From contig NZ_FZNZ01000023.1 of NCBI RefSeq assembly GCF_900187995.1, positions 1 to 64,000 of the forward strand: a stretch of 64,000 nucleotides of DNA, given 5' to 3'. Source of the stretch: Prevotella jejuni. Lineage in GTDB: Bacteria > Bacteroidota > Bacteroidia > Bacteroidales > Bacteroidaceae. Positions 1 to 8,921 of this stretch are shown here, one piece after another; positions within the stretch are counted from its first letter, which is position 1, and every line of letters begins with the position of its first letter. The notes beneath the pieces were generated by a model. That model made no database searches. It was given only the letters and a program-made list of their open reading frames with translations, and was not told the origin of the DNA. The position numbers were made by a program, and so were the translations under genes.

Positions 1-326
1 TTTCAAACCCTTGTCTGCAGATTTTCGAAGTCTTAAAACGAAAAGATTTTCAATGAAAGAGGATGAAAATAGGATAGATAGTTGACTGTCTCAGCTATAT
101 TTTTGTTTAATGAGTAACTTTGGCTCTTACGTTAAAGCACTACGAAAAGAGTCCACACATTTAACGGAAGAATCCTAATTTATCTGAGGAAAACACTTTT
201 GTCGCTTATAACCCTATCCCATAAGAGGAATAAATAAAAGGACTATAAAAGTATAGATAGAAAACAATAATCGAGTAGAAAGGAAGGGATTTGTTTTCTT
301 TCTACTCGATTTTCACTTGTTAAGGG
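1..326. other. Non-coding left edge
   Basis: No convincing coding frame is seen in this stretch. It is A/T-rich and holds only the hairpin terminator at 269-311 that serves the minus-strand gene ending at 327. I see no promoter, tRNA or repeat in positions 1-268. Confidence 0.6.
269..311 (-). terminator. Hairpin terminator of the 327-1205 gene pair
   Basis: A perfect 14-bp inverted repeat (AATCGAGTAGAAAG and its complement at 298-311) lies 16 nt past the stop codon of the minus-strand gene. On the minus strand the second arm is followed by a T-containing tract. This fits a factor-independent terminator. Confidence 0.75.
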
Positions 327-659
327 TTATGCTCTTTCCAAGTAAGCAGCAAGGCCATGACGTGGACCAAGGTATTTGGCGTCTATTGTAGTAATAGGCT
401 TGATTTCTTCTATGACATATTTCTTTCCTTGATAATTGATGATTTGTCCAACTTGATACTCTGCGTTGAAACGAACCATCTGCTTCTTGCAGCGTTCAGA
501 GACACCAAGGAAGAGCATACGACCAGTCCCATCTGAAAAGATCTCAATCTTTGGTGTAAACTTTCCGTAGTTGATATTGTACCATACCCCTATGACTATT
601 GCTATGATTGCGCACAAGATAACAAGTGCAGCCATTATGTAATATGTGTTTATCTCCAT
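327..659 (-). CDS. Small membrane protein of unknown function
   Basis: I do not recognise this 110-residue protein. One hydrophobic segment at about residues 8-27 should anchor it, leaving a soluble C-terminal part. The segment EIFSDGTGRMLFLG resembles HIYEDGIGFVTMFG in the upstream neighbour, which suggests the two proteins share a small beta-rich domain and arose by duplication (inference). The gene starts 21 nt after the stop of that neighbour on the same strand and ends in a strong hairpin, so the two are probably co-transcribed. Confidence 0.7.
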   Translation of the reverse strand: MEINTYYIMAALVILCAIIAIVIGVWYNINYGKFTPKIEIFSDGTGRMLFLGVSERCKKQMVRFNAEYQVGQIINYQGKKYVIEEIKPITTIDAKYLGPRHGLAAYLERA

Positions 660-680
660 TTGTGTATGATGATACGAAGG

Positions 681-1205
681 TTAGTTCTTTTGATACTTAT
701 TCATGTTCCAGTTTGCATAACGCTCAAGGTTCTTGTGTAGAACATCGGCCTGTGAGAAGTACTCCCATGGAATGTTATGGGCAGATATACCCAATACAGC
801 ACAATCAATAAATATGGTCTTTTGATATTTTCCGTAGTGGAAATAAACCTTATTGTGGTCAACACGTTCCAGTTTACCAAACATTGTTACAAAGCCGATG
901 CCATCCTCGTAGATATGTAACTCCATGAAGGGTTGTTTCTCTTTCCATTTTATCAGCGTTCCTATTACTAAAAGAATTGCAATTATCCAGAGACCGTGAA
1001 TCATAAAGTTTACTCCAGATGAGAGCCAGGCTACACCTTTCATCGAATTAGCAAAGTCTAACATGGCTTGCTGTACGTTTGGTATGCGTGTAATGCCATA
1101 AATAATAAGGAATACAACCCAACCTTGTATAACTCCCTTCCATTTTCCTTTCCCTACATATTGGCTTGCATCCAATATGTGTTTAGAAACTAATTTGTCT
1201 TCCAT
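681..1205 (-). CDS. Membrane protein of unknown function, two TM segments
   Basis: A 174-residue protein of unknown function. Hydrophobic stretches at about residues 25-40 and 68-86 predict two membrane passes, followed by a soluble tail of about 85 residues. That tail starts with HIYEDGIG, like the tail of the smaller protein encoded just downstream. The pattern of two helices plus a C-terminal beta-rich domain recalls bacterial PH-like (YcxB-type) membrane proteins, but this is only a resemblance. It is the first gene of a two-gene unit with the 327-659 gene. Confidence 0.7.
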   Translation of the reverse strand: MEDKLVSKHILDASQYVGKGKWKGVIQGWVVFLIIYGITRIPNVQQAMLDFANSMKGVAWLSSGVNFMIHGLWIIAILLVIGTLIKWKEKQPFMELHIYEDGIGFVTMFGKLERVDHNKVYFHYGKYQKTIFIDCAVLGISAHNIPWEYFSQADVLHKNLERYANWNMNKYQKN

Positions 1206-1440
1206 TTGGTTATTTAATAAGTTGTTTATTTGCTACAAAGGTATGAAAGTTCCTACAGATGAGCAATCTAAATAGGTCTTTTTTGATGTAAGATGGTCCC
1301 TCCTTTTGTCCATTTGACGTTATTTAATAGATTGAAAGGAATATTGTTTTCTTTTATTGTATAGGGCAGAACCGTTTGTGAAGGATATTAACTCTGTCTC
1401 TCAATGTGCTGCTGACTGGGCAATCCCCTTAAAGACAACG

Positions 1441-1526
1441 TTTCCTGTCATCTCTATTATCTCATGTAGACACTAAGTTTGTAAGTTTATAATCGGTTTA
1501 CTTGAAATGTTATAAATGACAGGAAA
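1441..1526. repeat. 86-bp dispersed element, copy 1
   Basis: It starts TTTCCTGTCAT and ends ATGACAGGAAA, a perfect 11-bp terminal inverted repeat. The same architecture and exactly the same length occur at 36128-36213 and, inverted, at 45713-45798. The right end TGAAATGTTATAAATGACAG matches the other copies well while the centre has diverged. The element has no coding capacity and looks MITE-like or like a dispersed hairpin repeat. Confidence 0.75.
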
Positions 1527-1594
1527 TGAATATATTCGTAATATAGTAGTATCGAGAAATTCCTCCTTACTCTATTTGAACTTTATCACAACGT

Positions 1595-1619
1595 ATAATG
1601 AGGAGTCTCTCCTTATTAT
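1595..1619 (-). terminator. Possible hairpin terminator of the glycan operon
   Basis: ATAATGAGGAG and CTCCTTATTAT form an 11-bp stem with one mismatch, just past the stop of the GH123-like gene. There is no clear T-tract on the minus strand, so termination is uncertain. Confidence 0.35.
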
Positions 1620-1621
1620 GT

Positions 1622-3055
1622 TTATCTATTGAGTAGATATTCCATCTTTTCTATGTTTCCTTTTAATTCAGCCTCGTTAGGTGTTGGATTCATGAATAGG
1701 GAGAGCGTTTCCTCTAACTGTTGTAAGGCCTTCAAGTTCTTCTGTTGTTTATATTCCTTGCGTAGTGTTTCAATCTTGGCAACGTTTTGTACACCTCTTA
1801 TGATATGTTCAAAACGACGGCTTGAGTGCATTCCAGGATATACGATGTAGGTGTCGCCTGGTGTGAACAGCTTAAAGCGGCTGTCGTACATAGGGTTTTC
1901 TGTCCAATTCATCCATGCCCAGCGAAGGAAACCATTGAAGCCATTAGCAAGGCAATAGAGTGGGAGGTAGGTTGCTTCAATTGGTTCGTTGTTGCTACCC
2001 ACATTTGGCATTGCATCAGGACAAGCCGTGTAGGAGGTGCTAATCCAACCTTTCGAATTTCTCAAAGCAAGGTCTTCTGGCGTGAACTGTTGCTTCCAAG
2101 CAATACAGTAATCATAGATCTTGTCGACAAGTTCCTTGTGGTAGTTTCCTGCTAACGACATCTTAATACCCGGTGCAGCCTCCTGCGCAATGCGATAGGC
2201 ATCTTGCATAGCATCGAGGGCGCGTTCGTCCATTGCAATGACAGTTCTGTCAAACCAACCTCTCTGCTTCTGGTGGTCAGCAAAGGAACGTAGGAATGGA
2301 ATCCACATGTCGCTGTATTCTTTGCTGTTGGTTGTTGTTTTTAGTTCCTTATAGCTTTTTGAGGCTTCGTCATAATAGGTGAAAGTCATGTCCCAAGGCA
2401 CCATTGAGAAACAATTGATATCTCCATTGATTCCACAAGAGTCGAGGAACGAAATCCAACGGTCGAAGGCTGTATAGTCATACGACCATGTTCCGTCCGT
2501 TTTTCGTGTCGTCTCAATCATTGCATCGAACTTGTCATTGCTCTGTACGCCCCAAGGTTCGTAAAAGAGGATAGCTGAGGCATTGCGTTGTCCAGCACGT
2601 GCAAGCAGCTGCATATAAGGTCGGAGGATGTCAAGATGTGCTTGGCTCCAAGGTGCGACACCATAATATCTACTAACAGCGTAGGGTTGGTGCCAGAAAT
2701 TGAGGTGGAAGTTATCAGAGAGGGAGAGCCTGCGATTGAGTACTTTTATGGTGAATGGGATGTTGCTGACAGTCTTACCGTCTTGCTGTAGCAATAAGTT
2801 TAATTTGTAGGACCCTGCTTTAATGTTCTGAGGAATCTCAATTGTGCACCAAGCAGACTTGCTATACATTGGATCGTCGGCCTTTATGCTGTCGTCACCA
2901 ATGATATCGGGCATGAGCCAAGTTTGTAAGGAATCAGGGTGATTACCACAGTTTTGGAAGTCATCGGTGATAACGGCAGAAAGAAAATGAGCTGTAGCAG
3001 TCGACAGGAGTCGATTGCTACAGCTCATTGATAGTTTTAAGTTGCCCTTTACCAT
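1622..3055 (-). CDS. GH123-like glycoside hydrolase (beta-N-acetylgalactosaminidase family), lacks its own N-terminus
   Basis: The 477 residues resemble GH123/DUF4091 enzymes: a beta-sandwich at about 1-110, then a TIM barrel. The adjacent Asp-Glu pair expected for GH123 substrate-assisted catalysis is visible as MDER (D276, E277). GH123 members release beta-linked GalNAc from glycans. The first ATG is not a natural start: no signal peptide is present, and the same frame stays open upstream to about 3163, encoding EITAWKGERIGLEFSLPE, typical of the beginning of the GH123 sandwich. That stretch overlaps the end of the sialidase gene in another frame. Expression therefore needs a -1 shift from the sialidase, transcript slippage at A9, or re-initiation; otherwise the gene is broken or the base call is wrong. 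It is last in a five-gene minus-strand operon. Confidence 0.8.
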   Translation of the reverse strand: MVKGNLKLSMSCSNRLLSTATAHFLSAVITDDFQNCGNHPDSLQTWLMPDIIGDDSIKADDPMYSKSAWCTIEIPQNIKAGSYKLNLLLQQDGKTVSNIPFTIKVLNRRLSLSDNFHLNFWHQPYAVSRYYGVAPWSQAHLDILRPYMQLLARAGQRNASAILFYEPWGVQSNDKFDAMIETTRKTDGTWSYDYTAFDRWISFLDSCGINGDINCFSMVPWDMTFTYYDEASKSYKELKTTTNSKEYSDMWIPFLRSFADHQKQRGWFDRTVIAMDERALDAMQDAYRIAQEAAPGIKMSLAGNYHKELVDKIYDYCIAWKQQFTPEDLALRNSKGWISTSYTACPDAMPNVGSNNEPIEATYLPLYCLANGFNGFLRWAWMNWTENPMYDSRFKLFTPGDTYIVYPGMHSSRRFEHIIRGVQNVAKIETLRKEYKQQKNLKALQQLEETLSLFMNPTPNEAELKGNIEKMEYLLNR

Positions 3056-3102
3056 CTCTGGTAATGAGAACTCAAGTCCGATACGTTCGCCTTTCCAGGC
3101 TG

Positions 3103-4497
3103 TTATTTCTTTCTTTTCACTTGCTTTTTTTTTACAGCAAGTGGTGCTTTGGTCTGATGTGCCTTAGCTGCATCGACCATGTACTTAGAACGATCAACGT
3201 AAGGAAGAATGTCATATTCTCCATTAGTAATCGCCTTCAATGACAGACTTTTGAACTCAATGTCATAGCCGTCATTCTGTCCGCGTACCTCATAGAGGAA
3301 GCCTATGCGCTGGTTCTTCATAAGTACCATTGTTGAGTAGCAGGAAGATTCGTCGGTTACTCGTAAACCTTTCTTCCAGTTACTACCTAATGTTTGGGCA
3401 GTAGAGTAGTCTGCGTAGGATGCTAACTCCTTATAGAAGAAACCGACACTGTCACGACGTGCACTGAGTGGAACTGACTGAAGGGCAACAAAAAGCTTCT
3501 TACCGTCAGCTATTCTCTTTGCAGGAACAATCAAAATACCGCCATTGCAGGCATTTACTTGCTTGCCTGTCATATTCTGTGGCATAACCTCTTCTCCCCA
3601 GCTACCTGTAGCCTTCGCAGCATCTTTGTAAGTATAGATGTTGAAGCGTCGGCCTCCATAAACGTCACGGCAGCTAAGTAATACACTACCATCTGGCATC
3701 TCCTCAACCTTTGACTCGTCCTGTGCAATAGAAGGAGCCTTTGAAGGAGTACCTAAGACGTGCCATGTGTGACCGAAGTCATCAGAATAGATAACGAAAG
3801 TACCGCAACGGTCAACACCTTTCTGACGGATAGGATGTGCGATGTAAAGGCGATAGAACTTGCCATTACGGATGTAACGGCTCTGCATAATCTTACCTGA
3901 TGTGAGGAAGATACCATCTGGATTACCACCATTAGGTAGCTTTCCATCGTAGAGACCATGAATCATCTCGGTAAGATCTGTTCCATTGTCCCATGTCTTA
4001 CCACCATCAGTACTATGGAAGAAGTAAGCATGCTGCGGGTTCTGCCGAGTAGCTGTTTGGTAGGCACTCTTACCAGCTACACAATGAAGGAGCACATTGT
4101 CTGACGTACGGTCAGCAATGATGCTTGGATCACCGAACGCAGTACGGACGGGGTCGGCCGCATGTTCGTTACCTCGTGCCACGCAAACAGTGTCAGACCA
4201 AGTCTTACCAAAGTCCTTACTCGTCTTCATGACAATGTTTATCTGCCACAAACCATTTCTATTGTTCCATCCCACATCGGTATGACTAAGGCGGAAGTCG
4301 CAAGCAGCTAACAGTGTACCCTTACGTGTCTCAGTAATGGCTGGGATACGGTAAGGCACTGGGCTGTTCGCTCTATCAAAAACGATGGTGGTAAAACCAT
4401 CATCGTTCTTGATATTGTTGTTCTTGTTTATTCCTACTGCACCTACTTGTAAGAGTGAGATACAGAGGTAAACAGTTAATAAGATCTTTTTATACAT
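3103..4497 (-). CDS. Exo-alpha-sialidase (GH33, neuraminidase)
   Basis: Releases terminal sialic acid from host glycoconjugates. Of 464 residues, the first 20 or so are a signal peptide, so it acts outside the cytoplasm. Visible GH33 features are the YRIP motif (49-52, with the first triad Arg50), three Asp-boxes (TSKDFGKTW at 92, STDGGKTW at 162, SDDFGHTW at 238), the VEEMPDGSVLL region, and the nucleophile candidate Tyr387 in SCYSTM with Glu403 after it. The C-terminus is a Lys/Arg-rich tail encoded over an A9 run that contains A-AAA-AAG; a -1 shift there enters the GH123-like frame. It starts 24 nt after the NagB-like/PIG-L gene, in the same operon. Confidence 0.93.
   Translation of the reverse strand: MYKKILLTVYLCISLLQVGAVGINKNNNIKNDDGFTTIVFDRANSPVPYRIPAITETRKGTLLAACDFRLSHTDVGWNNRNGLWQINIVMKTSKDFGKTWSDTVCVARGNEHAADPVRTAFGDPSIIADRTSDNVLLHCVAGKSAYQTATRQNPQHAYFFHSTDGGKTWDNGTDLTEMIHGLYDGKLPNGGNPDGIFLTSGKIMQSRYIRNGKFYRLYIAHPIRQKGVDRCGTFVIYSDDFGHTWHVLGTPSKAPSIAQDESKVEEMPDGSVLLSCRDVYGGRRFNIYTYKDAAKATGSWGEEVMPQNMTGKQVNACNGGILIVPAKRIADGKKLFVALQSVPLSARRDSVGFFYKELASYADYSTAQTLGSNWKKGLRVTDESSCYSTMVLMKNQRIGFLYEVRGQNDGYDIEFKSLSLKAITNGEYDILPYVDRSKYMVDAAKAHQTKAPLAVKKKQVKRKK
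3124..3133 (-). other. Slippery A9-G site linking sialidase and GH123 frames
   Basis: On the minus strand the sialidase codons read GTA AAA AAA AAG CAA. The last seven bases before CAA are A-AAA-AAG in the zero frame, the heptamer used by E. coli dnaX for -1 frameshifting. A -1 shift (or one extra A) continues into GCA AGT GAA and then the GH123-like protein with no stop. I see no strong downstream stem-loop, only a weak GCC/GGC hairpin. It may be a frameshift site, a phase-variable or slippage homopolymer, or a sequencing error. Confidence 0.55.
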
Positions 4498-4521
4498 TAA
4501 TCGTGATTAGGCGAATTAATA

Positions 4522-6510
4522 CTAAAACTTATACTCTACAAATGCCTCCATTGCCTCGTAGCAAGCTAAGCCTAAGTCATCATAAAGCTTAGCAGTAGCA
4601 CGGTTGCGGTCTTCTGAACGCTGCCAGAAGAGACGTTCGTCATTGCCAAGGAATGGTGCACTCTCCATCTGACTCTGATGCTTGAGGATTGAGTTACGTT
4701 TTGCACGCAGCTCCTCAGGACTGATAGGAACACACATTTCGATGTTCTCAATTTCCCATTCTGCCCATGCACCACGATACATCCATACACGGCAGTCCTT
4801 CAACCACTCTGCCTTAGCTTCCTTCTCAAGGTCGATAGCAGCAAGTACAGCATCTGTACACTTACGGTGAGTACCGTGTGGGTCAGCCAAGTCACCAGCT
4901 ACATAAATCTGATGTGGCTTAACCTTAGAAATAAGTTCTCTTACAATATTCACGTCAGCTTCGCCCATTGGAAGCTTCTCAATCTTACCAGACTCATAGA
5001 AAGGAAGGTCGAGGAAATGAACATGGTCGAGTGGAATCTGGTTGAAAGTAGAAGCGGTACGAGCCTCACCACGACGGATAAGTCCCTTGATGGTACGGAT
5101 ATCCTGTGAGTCGATGTCTCCTTCCTTCTTGTTCTTCAAGAATTCCTTAATCTCTTTGTACTTAGACTTGATAACCTCATCTTGGCTGTTGATAAAGAGC
5201 TGGTTGAAACCGTTGATGAAGTGCATGAAGCGTACAACCTCCTCATCACCTACAGCGATGTTGCCTGATGTCTCGTAAGCTACGTGGACATCATGTCCCT
5301 GCTGTACCAAGCGGCGGAGGGTACCACCCATTGAGATAACATCATCGTCAGGGTGTGGAGAGAATACAATCACTCTCTTTGGGAATGGATTAGCACGTTC
5401 TGGACGATAGGTGTCGTCAGCATCTGGCTTACCACCTGGCCAACCTGTGATAGTATGCTGGAGGTCATTGAAAATCTTGATGTTAGCATTGTATGCTGAA
5501 CCATAGAGTGCAAGGAGTTCGCTAAGACCATTCTCATTGTAGTCCTTGTTGGTCAACTTGAGAAGTGGCTTACCTGTAATCTGGCAGAGCCAAACCAGTG
5601 CAGAGCGTACCAACTTGTCTGTCCATTTGCATGATGCTACGAGCCAAGGGTGCTGAATACGTGTTAGTTTAGCTGCAGCAGAGAGGTCTATAACAACATG
5701 TGCATCGTTATGTGTCTGCAAGAAAGATGCTGGGACAGCGTCACTAACCTTACCTTCAACAGTCTTCTTAATAATGTCTGCCTTCTCTTCGCCCCATGCT
5801 GTAAGGTATATCTTACGTGCTGCGAGGATAGTGCTGACGCCCATGGTGATAGAACATGGAGGTACAGACTCCTGAGAACCAAAGCTCATTTTCATCTCCT
5901 CACGTGAAGTCTCGTCAATCAAGATAAGACGTGAAGCTGAGGTAATGCTTGAACCTGGTTCATTGGTAGCGATGTTACCCATACGGCCAATACCTAAAAG
6001 GATGACATCAAGGCCACCTAACTCCTTAATATGCTGTTCATACTGACGGCAATGTTCCTGTACATCGTCCTGAGTGATAGTACCATCTGGTGTAAAGATG
6101 TTCTCGGCATCAATATCAATATGATTTAAGAATCGATCTTTAAGCTGGTTGATACTGCGGTTTACGTTCTCTACGCTCAGTGGGAAGTACTCGTATGCAT
6201 TGAAGATAACAACATTCTTGAAACTTAACTTGCCCTCCTGATGACGCTTGATAAGCTCTTGGAAGATAGGAGTGAGCGAAGAGCCAGAGCCAACGCCCAT
6301 AACATACTTCCTTCCTTCCTGCTCTCTCTTCTTGATATCAGCCTCAAGATGATTAGCAATGTCGATAGTTCCTTCCTCAATAGTTGGGAAGATATCTGTA
6401 GGAAGTTTCTCAAAGCGTGTTATCTCAGAGCGTTCGATAGCTGTTGCAGGACGATAAAACTCCTCAGGTATTTGATTGAGTACGATTTGTGAACTTAGAT
6501 TCAGTTTCAT
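4522..6510 (-). CDS. NagB-like domain fused to PIG-L (LmbE) deacetylase
   Basis: A 662-residue cytoplasmic two-domain protein like the long NagB-like proteins of Bacteroides. Residues about 40-285 have the glucosamine-6-phosphate deaminase/isomerase fold (GSGSSLTP near 74, NEPGSS at 183-188). From about 378 a PIG-L zinc deacetylase follows with PHPDDD (385-390), GGTLRRL and a later HGTH. The NagB-like half has lost key residues present in the true NagB next door: NMDEY is NAYEY, and [10 protein letters not shown] is RMGNIATNEP. It is thus probably not a deaminase. The PIG-L half could deacetylate N-acetyl sugars or GlcNAc-6-P (inference). Its ATG overlaps the nagB stop (TAATG), implying coupled translation. 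Confidence 0.88.
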   Translation of the reverse strand: MKLNLSSQIVLNQIPEEFYRPATAIERSEITRFEKLPTDIFPTIEEGTIDIANHLEADIKKREQEGRKYVMGVGSGSSLTPIFQELIKRHQEGKLSFKNVVIFNAYEYFPLSVENVNRSINQLKDRFLNHIDIDAENIFTPDGTITQDDVQEHCRQYEQHIKELGGLDVILLGIGRMGNIATNEPGSSITSASRLILIDETSREEMKMSFGSQESVPPCSITMGVSTILAARKIYLTAWGEEKADIIKKTVEGKVSDAVPASFLQTHNDAHVVIDLSAAAKLTRIQHPWLVASCKWTDKLVRSALVWLCQITGKPLLKLTNKDYNENGLSELLALYGSAYNANIKIFNDLQHTITGWPGGKPDADDTYRPERANPFPKRVIVFSPHPDDDVISMGGTLRRLVQQGHDVHVAYETSGNIAVGDEEVVRFMHFINGFNQLFINSQDEVIKSKYKEIKEFLKNKKEGDIDSQDIRTIKGLIRRGEARTASTFNQIPLDHVHFLDLPFYESGKIEKLPMGEADVNIVRELISKVKPHQIYVAGDLADPHGTHRKCTDAVLAAIDLEKEAKAEWLKDCRVWMYRGAWAEWEIENIEMCVPISPEELRAKRNSILKHQSQMESAPFLGNDERLFWQRSEDRNRATAKLYDDLGLACYEAMEAFVEYKF

Positions 6511-7298
6511 TACAAGTTCTCCTTTTCTATGTCTTTAAAGTATTTGTATGTTTCTACTGTTAGTTTGTCTGTTGCACTTTCATCACAAACAATGATGCCG
6601 TGCTCGTGCATCTGCAATGCACTGATTGTCCACTTCTGTGTGAGCGGACCTTCTACGGCTGCGCGCAAAGCCTCTGCCTTGTTATGACCATTTACAAGAA
6701 TCAATACTTCCTTGGCATCCATTACAGTACCAACACCTACTGTCAGTGCATGTACAGGAACCTTGTTAGGGTCATTGTCAAAGAAACGTGAGTTTGCAAT
6801 ACGTGTATCTGAAGTCAATGTCTTGACGCGAGTACGTGAGCGAAGAGACGAACCTGGCTCGTTGAAGGCGATATGACCATCAGGACCGATACCACCCAAG
6901 AAGAGGTCGATACCACCTGCTTCACGAATCATCTCCTCATAGTGCTGGCACTCTGCTTCGAGGTTCTCTGCATTACCATTTAATATATGAATATTCTCCT
7001 TTGGGCAGTCAATATGATTGAAGAGGTTTTCTGCCATGAATGAATGATAACTCTGTGGATGGCTCTCAGGTAGTCCAACATACTCATCCATGTTGAATGT
7101 AACAACATTCTTGAAGCTTACTCTCTCTTCTTTATATGCCTTTACCAACTCAGCATACATGCCCTCTGGTGAAGAACCAGTTGGCAAACCGAGTACAAAA
7201 GGCTTGTCTTGATTCTTAGCAGCATTGATACGCTCAATAACGTAGTTTGCTGCCCATTTAGATAACTTCTCGTAATTAGGTTCTATGATTAATCTCAT
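6510..7298 (-). CDS. nagB: Glucosamine-6-phosphate deaminase
   Basis: Converts glucosamine-6-phosphate to fructose-6-phosphate and ammonia, feeding amino sugars into glycolysis in the cytoplasm. At 262 residues it matches the family length (266 in E. coli). Catalytic motifs are intact: FNMDEYVGL (general base Asp), and [16 protein letters not shown] with the Asp, His and Glu. It lies 47 nt after the MFS transporter gene and overlaps the NagB-like/PIG-L gene by one base (TAATG). The setting with sialidase and transporter suggests its substrate comes from sialic acid or GlcNAc/GalNAc salvage. Confidence 0.97.
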   Translation of the reverse strand: MRLIIEPNYEKLSKWAANYVIERINAAKNQDKPFVLGLPTGSSPEGMYAELVKAYKEERVSFKNVVTFNMDEYVGLPESHPQSYHSFMAENLFNHIDCPKENIHILNGNAENLEAECQHYEEMIREAGGIDLFLGGIGPDGHIAFNEPGSSLRSRTRVKTLTSDTRIANSRFFDNDPNKVPVHALTVGVGTVMDAKEVLILVNGHNKAEALRAAVEGPLTQKWTISALQMHEHGIIVCDESATDKLTVETYKYFKDIEKENL

Positions 7299-7345
7299 AC
7301 TCTTTGGTTTTAATTATTATGTTTTGGTTTATTATGTTATTAATT

Positions 7346-8668
7346 CTATTCTTGTGCTTCTGACTTCTCTTTCTTCGTCTTGTCTGGATGGGTGAATGGT
7401 ACGAACCATGTAACCAGTAAGGCTGGGATGGTACATATCAATACGAAGATAAAGAAGCGGCGATAACCTAAAATATCACTGAAAACCCCACTCAGCATAC
7501 CTGGCAACATCACTCCTAAGTTCATGATACCACTTGCAAAGGCATAATGAGCCATCTGATGTTTGCCTGGTGCTATCTGTTGCATCATAAAGAGGGAGAG
7601 TCCAACAAAGCCGAAACCATACCCAAAGTATTCCATTACAATGGCACCACCAATCAACCAAAGGCTCTCTGGCTGATAGATAGCTAAGAATGTATAAGCT
7701 ATGAATGGGATGTTGAATACCAATGCAAGTGAGAAGAGACTCTTCTGCAACCCTCTCCAAGCAATGTAATAGCCTGCAAGGATAGAGCCAATAACAAAGG
7801 CTGCAGCACCGAAGGTACCATAGCAGAGTCCAATCTCTTGTTCGCTCAATCCTAAACCTTGGTCAGCACGTGACGCTTTAAGGAAGAGAGGAACTATCTT
7901 CATAACGAAACCCTCTGCAAAACGATAGAGGATAATGAAGAATATATAATATATAATGTGTCTTTTCTTAAAGAAATCGACAAATACCTCTACCAGTTCT
8001 ACTAATGACTCGTTTAGTGATTTGGGCGAATCTGTTGTAGCCTTCTTTGGATTTGGTAGGATGACGAAGTGGTAACAACCAATCACTATCATGATAGTAG
8101 CGATAATGAGCATGATAAACATCCATGCTTTTGTTACACCGAAATGCTCAATAAACGTACCAGCAAGGTAGACCAACCCACCTGTAGCTGCTATCTTCGC
8201 AATGTTATAGAAAGCTCCTTGCCAGCCGATCCACCTTGCTTGCTCTTCATTTGAGAGCACAGACATATAGGTTCCGTCCGCAGCAATATCGTGCGTAGCG
8301 CCGCTCATAGCAATAACCGCAAGTATCGCTATTGTAACAGGGAAGAAGAAAGGAAGATGAAGGGCAAAGGCTACTAAGGCAAAAAGCACACCTGTAAGCA
8401 GCTGTGTCAATACAACAAAGAACTTCTTTGTCTTATAGATCTCTAAGAACGGACTCCATAGTGGTTTCAAGGTCCATGGAAGCATGATAAGAGATGTCCA
8501 AAAGGCTATCTGCCCATCAGATACTCCCATTCCTTTATACATTAATGTACATACCATGTTAAGTACGACGAAAGGCATACCCATGGCGAAATAAAGCGTA
8601 GGAACCCATGTTGCAGGACTATGCAGCTTTTTATTTTCTTCTTTTAGGTTCTTAGGGTTTAGACTCAT
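7346..8668 (-). CDS. MFS transporter, AmpG-like, probable amino-sugar carrier
   Basis: A 440-residue inner-membrane protein with about 12 hydrophobic segments and no signal peptide. The N-terminal region (WVPTLYFAMGMPFVVLN, then PWTLKPLWSP) resembles AmpG-type major facilitator proteins, which import muropeptides or sugars with protons. It is the first gene of the minus-strand operon leading to nagB, so a role in taking up GlcNAc, sialic acid or anhydro-muropeptides is likely; the actual substrate cannot be read from sequence. I could not identify a clear promoter in the gap before the divergent fucosidase gene. Confidence 0.85.
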   Translation of the reverse strand: MSLNPKNLKEENKKLHSPATWVPTLYFAMGMPFVVLNMVCTLMYKGMGVSDGQIAFWTSLIMLPWTLKPLWSPFLEIYKTKKFFVVLTQLLTGVLFALVAFALHLPFFFPVTIAILAVIAMSGATHDIAADGTYMSVLSNEEQARWIGWQGAFYNIAKIAATGGLVYLAGTFIEHFGVTKAWMFIMLIIATIMIVIGCYHFVILPNPKKATTDSPKSLNESLVELVEVFVDFFKKRHIIYYIFFIILYRFAEGFVMKIVPLFLKASRADQGLGLSEQEIGLCYGTFGAAAFVIGSILAGYYIAWRGLQKSLFSLALVFNIPFIAYTFLAIYQPESLWLIGGAIVMEYFGYGFGFVGLSLFMMQQIAPGKHQMAHYAFASGIMNLGVMLPGMLSGVFSDILGYRRFFIFVLICTIPALLVTWFVPFTHPDKTKKEKSEAQE

Positions 8669-8847
8669 TTTCTTTATCTATGATTTTCTAAAGAAAGTAA
8701 CAGTTGAAGAGGTGGTTTTACTTATCTAAAAGGTTAAATTTAACTTTAATTTACCAATGAGATGAACCTCTTGTTATGAGAACTGCACTCCCTTAATTCT
8801 AACTATTGTATTTATAACGCTTATAAACGCTTTTTATTGTATGCGTA

Positions 8848-8879
8848 TTTGGTATTTTCAATGAAAATAATTAAATTTG
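8848..8879 (+). promoter_or_regulatory. Bacteroidetes promoter of the GH29 gene
   Basis: TTTG at 8848-8851, a 20-nt spacer and TAAATTTG at 8872-8879 match the Bacteroidetes -33/-7 consensus exactly. Transcription should begin near 8886. This rules out the in-frame TTG at 8877 as the start codon and supports the ATG at 8922. Confidence 0.85.
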
Positions 8880-8921
8880 CATAGAATAAAAAAATACGTT
8901 TATAAATCATTACCTATAATT

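Larger units (their letters stand above)
1206..1621. other. Intergenic region with a dispersed element
   Basis: No gene is seen in this 416-bp gap. It holds copy 1 of the 86-bp element (1441-1526) and a weak hairpin at 1595-1619 after the GH123-like gene. The rest is plain A/T-rich sequence. Confidence 0.6.

Noticed and set aside
3103..3163. GH123 gene as a plain pseudogene
   Set aside because: The whole downstream frame is intact with its catalytic pair, and the only lesion is at a homopolymer with a slippery heptamer; I keep it as a coding region with an open question about the shift.
8877..8921. Extended N-terminus of the fucosidase from TTG
   Set aside because: The TTG lies in the -7 element, upstream of the transcription start. 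The same reasoning removed upstream starts of pgk, nadB, the MORN gene, the COG2509 gene and pheT.
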